Shown piece after piece: positions 61,376 through 64,000 of a stretch of DNA of 64,000 bases; the first letter of the stretch is position 1; each line of letters opens with the position of its first letter. The position numbers and the translations under genes were made by a program. Source of the DNA: Pseudactinotalea sp. HY158 (GTDB lineage: Bacteria; Actinomycetota; Actinomycetes; Actinomycetales; Beutenbergiaceae); the NCBI RefSeq assembly GCF_009660225.1, contig NZ_CP045920.1:1922001-1986000 (forward strand). The letters run 5' to 3'. Under the pieces are notes generated by a model. That model saw only the letters and a program-made list of their open reading frames with translations. It made no database searches and was not told the origin of the DNA.

Positions 61376-64000
61376 TCAGTCGCGGGCGATCCGGGTCCGG
61401 CGTCGCTGCACGAGCAGGAGGCCGGCCGCGAGCAGTCCCGCCATGAGGCCGAGCGCGCCAAGCCCGACCCCGGTCGAGGGCAGGCCGCCGGAACCACCCG
61501 GCCCGTCCGCGCTGCCAGAGCTGCCCGCGTCGGAACCGCCAGAGCTGCCCGCGTCGGAACCATCGGCCCCGCCAGAGCTGCCGGTGTCGGAACCATCGGC
61601 CCCGCCAGAGCTGCCGGCGTCGGAACCAGCGGAGCCGTCCGAACCGTCGGACCCACCCGTGCTGCCGGCGTCGGAACCATCAGAGCCGTCGGACCCACCC
61701 GTGCTGCCGGCGTCGGAGCCATCGGAGCCGTCCGACCCGTCGGAACCAGCCGAACTATCCGCGTCGGAACCGTCCGAGCCATCCGAACCGTCGGTGTCAC
61801 CACCGGCGTCCGTGTCACCACCCGAGTCGGTGTCACCGCCCGCGTCCGTGTCACCACCGGCGTCCGTGTCACCACCGGCGTCCGTGTCACCACCGGCGTC
61901 CGTGTCACCACCGGCGTCCGTGTCACCACCCGAGTCGCTGTCACCGCCGGCGTCCGTGTCACCACCCGAGTCGGTGCCGCCGTCGCCGACGACGATCCGC
62001 CCGTCCTCCACGATCACCGTGAAGGTGCGCTGGGCGAGGTGCGCCCCGCCGACGAGTTCTGTGGCCGTGGCGGTGACCGTGTAGTCGCCGTCGGCGGTGT
62101 AGTCGTGGACGGCGGCGAAGGACTCGGGCGCGAGCGTCTCGGACTCGGTGCCGTCGCCCCAGTCGACCACGACGCCCGTGAGCGCGTCGCCGGCGAGTTC
62201 GGGAACGATCAGGGATCCGCTCACCCGGGCGGTCGCCGTCCGGTCGTCGGCGGTGAGGTCGGCTGCGAGCTCGTAGGCCGCGAGTTCGGGCGCCGCGTTC
62301 TCGACCGCCGGCATCCCGCCGGTCATGTTCCCGACCTGTACGAGGTCGATCGAGTCCGGACCGGCCCCGGTGGCCTCCGCCGTGACGGCGATGGCGATCT
62401 CATTCTCCCCGGTCATGTCGAGGAATCCGGAGGGGATGGTGAACCGGGACTGCGGGCCCACGTAGCCCACCCACGTGCCGATGTTCCAGCCGTTGACGAA
62501 CATGACCGTGCGCGAAGCGTCGGTGCGCTGGGCGAACGTCGGACCGAAGTCGGTGGCGTTCACATCGAGGGCGAAGGAGGTGTCCTGCCCGGCCGGCACG
62601 TCGAGCTCGAAGGAGGTCCGATACCAGGCCACGCCCGGCTTGCTCGCGTGCAGCGTCGTGGTCTGCGCCCACGCCTCGTCGTCGTACCCGGGCAGGTACC
62701 AGCCCGCCCGCTCGCCGTAGAGGCCGCCGTTGTTGTACAGCGTGCGCGCGCTGTCGATCGGATCGTCGACGTCGCGGGCCCCCTGGATCTTCCAGGTGAC
62801 CGGTCCGTCGTTGTTCAGGCGCGCGTTCCAGAGCCCGCGGTTCTGCTTGGAGAGGCCGTTGTCACTCCAGTCCAGGTTCTGGCCCTGGTTGCGCACGAGC
62901 ACCGAGACCACCACGTCCTCGCCCGGGGTGACCGCCCCGTCGGGAACGTCGAAGGTCTTGTCCCGGCCCTCGGCCATGGCCGCACCGGCGTACTCGCCGT
63001 TGATCCACACGAGCATGGAGGCGGAGTTGCGCCCGTGACCGGGCCCGCCCGTGGCACCGTTCCCGTTGAGCGTGATCGTCTCCGACGTGCCGGCGGTGTA
63101 GTGCGCCCGGTACCAGACGTCGCCCTCGAAGAAGTGGTAGAAATTCGAGTCGAGCACCACCCCCGTGTCGGGTCCGGGACCCTGCTGGGGGTTGAGGGGC
63201 GCGGCGGCGTCGGCGATGACCCAGTCCGAGTCGTCGAATGCGACGGTCGCCTCGGGATTCTCCTCGGCGACGCGCCAGGTCTCGAGCACGGGGGTGTCGA
63301 CGGGCTCGGGCCCGGGCACCCCGCCGGTGAGCGCGCCGCCCTCGCCCGCGCCGGCGCCGGCGAGTTCCGCGCCGTTCCACGTGACCGAGGTGATCCCCTC
63401 GGGCACGTAGACCTCCACGTCGCCGGCAGCGGTCATCGAGCCGGTCAGATGCGCGACCTCCCCGTCGAAGGTGACCGTGCGCACGAGGTGCGCGCCGAAC
63501 ACCTCCACCGTGGCGTTGCCGTCGCCGCGGGCTCCCGAGACCTGCCACATGCCGCCCATCTCGTCGCGGTCGGTCACGCGCAGCAGCAGCGGTTCGTCCG
63601 TGCCCTCGGCCGCGATCCGATAGAGCGCCGCGGCGTGGGTGTAGTTGAGCCGGAGGGTGCCGTCGGCCTCGTTCCAGGTGACCTGGGGCTCACCGCCCTC
63701 GAGGGTGGTGACCTCGGGTCGGGCGGCGTAGTGGAGCACGGTCTCGCCGTCGTCGCCGGCGTAGCCGTCGAGGGTGAGCAGGCGGCCGCCGGCCGTCGGG
63801 ATGTTCCCGACCGGCTGGGAGGTCGTGTAGTAGAGCTCGTGCTCGCCGACGCGGTAGTCGGCGACCATCGCCAGGGCGTCGCGCCCGTGCAGGGTGAGGT
63901 GGGTGCCCTCCTGCTGCGGGATCCGCTCGAAGTAGGGGGCCTCGCCGGCACCGGGGGCCTCGGACTCCTCGTCGCCGGTGAGCACGTTGAACGCGTCGAT
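61376..64000 (-). CDS. Cell-wall-anchored beta-galactosidase-like protein (5' end outside window)
   Basis: The frame is open to the window edge, so the N-terminal catalytic part is missing; about 874 residues are visible. The two jelly-roll segments (WVGYVGPQSRFTIPSG, VMFVNGWNIGTWVG and MLVWINGEYAGAAM) fit the non-catalytic domains of GH35 beta-galactosidases. A PKD-like domain follows (VDWGDGTESETL), then a long Ser/Asp/Gly/Thr repeat, and a sortase signal LPSTG, hydrophobic helix and RRRTRIARD tail. Probably displayed on the wall to split galactosides. The GH35 call rests on the C-terminal domains only. Confidence 0.82.
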   Translation of the reverse strand: MDAFNVLTGDEESEAPGAGEAPYFERIPQQEGTHLTLHGRDALAMVADYRVGEHELYYTTSQPVGNIPTAGGRLLTLDGYAGDDGETVLHYAARPEVTTLEGGEPQVTWNEADGTLRLNYTHAAALYRIAAEGTDEPLLLRVTDRDEMGGMWQVSGARGDGNATVEVFGAHLVRTVTFDGEVAHLTGSMTAAGDVEVYVPEGITSVTWNGAELAGAGAGEGGALTGGVPGPEPVDTPVLETWRVAEENPEATVAFDDSDWVIADAAAPLNPQQGPGPDTGVVLDSNFYHFFEGDVWYRAHYTAGTSETITLNGNGATGGPGHGRNSASMLVWINGEYAGAAMAEGRDKTFDVPDGAVTPGEDVVVSVLVRNQGQNLDWSDNGLSKQNRGLWNARLNNDGPVTWKIQGARDVDDPIDSARTLYNNGGLYGERAGWYLPGYDDEAWAQTTTLHASKPGVAWYRTSFELDVPAGQDTSFALDVNATDFGPTFAQRTDASRTVMFVNGWNIGTWVGYVGPQSRFTIPSGFLDMTGENEIAIAVTAEATGAGPDSIDLVQVGNMTGGMPAVENAAPELAAYELAADLTADDRTATARVSGSLIVPELAGDALTGVVVDWGDGTESETLAPESFAAVHDYTADGDYTVTATATELVGGAHLAQRTFTVIVEDGRIVVGDGGTDSGGDTDAGGDSDSGGDTDAGGDTDAGGDTDAGGDTDAGGDTDAGGDTDSGGDTDAGGDTDGSDGSDGSDADSSAGSDGSDGSDGSDAGSTGGSDGSDGSDAGSTGGSDGSDGSAGSDAGSSGGADGSDTGSSGGADGSDAGSSGGSDAGSSGSADGPGGSGGLPSTGVGLGALGLMAGLLAAGLLLVQRRRTRIARD
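61500..61975 (-). repeat. Ser/Asp/Gly-rich tandem repeats
   Basis: Repeats of caccaccggcgtccgtgt (encoding DTDAGG) and gtcggaaccatcggagcc-like units (GSDGSD) form a spacer before the LPSTG signal. Likely a wall-spanning stalk, variable in length. Confidence 0.9.

Noticed and set aside
61500-61975. CRISPR-like array in the surface-protein gene
   Set aside because: The repeats are in-frame codons for a Ser/Asp/Gly stalk.

Overview
This window comes from the chromosome of a high-GC Gram-positive bacterium, most likely a member of the Actinomycetota in or near Micrococcales. The evidence is the very GC-rich coding sequence, an actinobacterial housekeeping order (hrcA-dnaJ-rsmE-phoH-ybeY-CNNM-era; hemW-lepA beside rpsT; comEA-comEC-holA; rlmC-leuS), a DUF3097 protein, a sortase-type LPSTG surface protein and Gln/Tyr/Pro-tailed RDD-type membrane proteins. 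The genus cannot be fixed from sequence alone.

Layout. 1-10 kb, minus strand: the CIRCE/HrcA-controlled run hrcA, dnaJ, rsmE, phoH, ybeY, a CNNM/CBS membrane protein, era and an alpha/beta hydrolase, many joined by 4-bp ATGA overlaps, then the 5' part of an FHA-domain protein. 10-17 kb: DUF3097, a Gln-rich membrane protein, hemW-lepA, rpsT and an RDD protein, separated by strong hairpin terminators. 17-22 kb: an MFS transporter diverging from an unusual sigma factor fused to a zinc-finger anti-sigma-like segment, a membrane segment and an extracellular Pro-rich/Ig-like tail; then an unknown protein. 22-23.7 kb and 42.3-45 kb: the late-competence operon comEA-comEC-holA, split in two.

The most notable feature is at 23.75-42.31 kb. 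An island of about 18.6 kb sits inside comEC, between the codons for the conserved AVSG and GHV of its membrane channel domain. The 3' part of comEC also carries an in-frame TGA where the conserved Trp of its DPW motif is expected, so DNA-uptake competence through ComEC is almost certainly lost. The island carries a complete Type I restriction-modification operon (hsdM-hsdS-hsdR). This runs, with overlaps or minimal gaps, into a second N6-methylase-like protein with a degenerate DAPW catalytic motif and an HsdS-like tail, a small ORF resembling the start of a GIY-YIG protein, and a large SF1 helicase with about 500 uncharacterised N-terminal residues. Also present are a PD-(D/E)XK nuclease-like protein, a divergently transcribed pair (unknown protein plus XRE-ImmA/IrrE metallopeptidase), an XRE regulator, a decayed ribbon-helix-helix gene and three small unknown genes. 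No integrase is recognisable. The ends carry an imperfect 11-bp repeat, a cluster of five TATCGA motifs (left) and a nested palindrome (right). This is a defence island; the extended hsdMSR-methylase-helicase operon is the best candidate for a little-described defence system.

43-64 kb: rlmC and leuS (with a hairpin-rich leader); a flavin monooxygenase-MarR-FMN reductase operon with a promoter-embedded palindrome; gnd; an acyltransferase-like protein; a VKOR protein; a lipoprotein plus membrane metallophosphoesterase pair; two small membrane proteins; a Rieske lipoprotein, a DUF2249-cupin protein and a FAD-dependent reductase; and the 3' part of a cell-wall-anchored beta-galactosidase-like protein that runs off the window.
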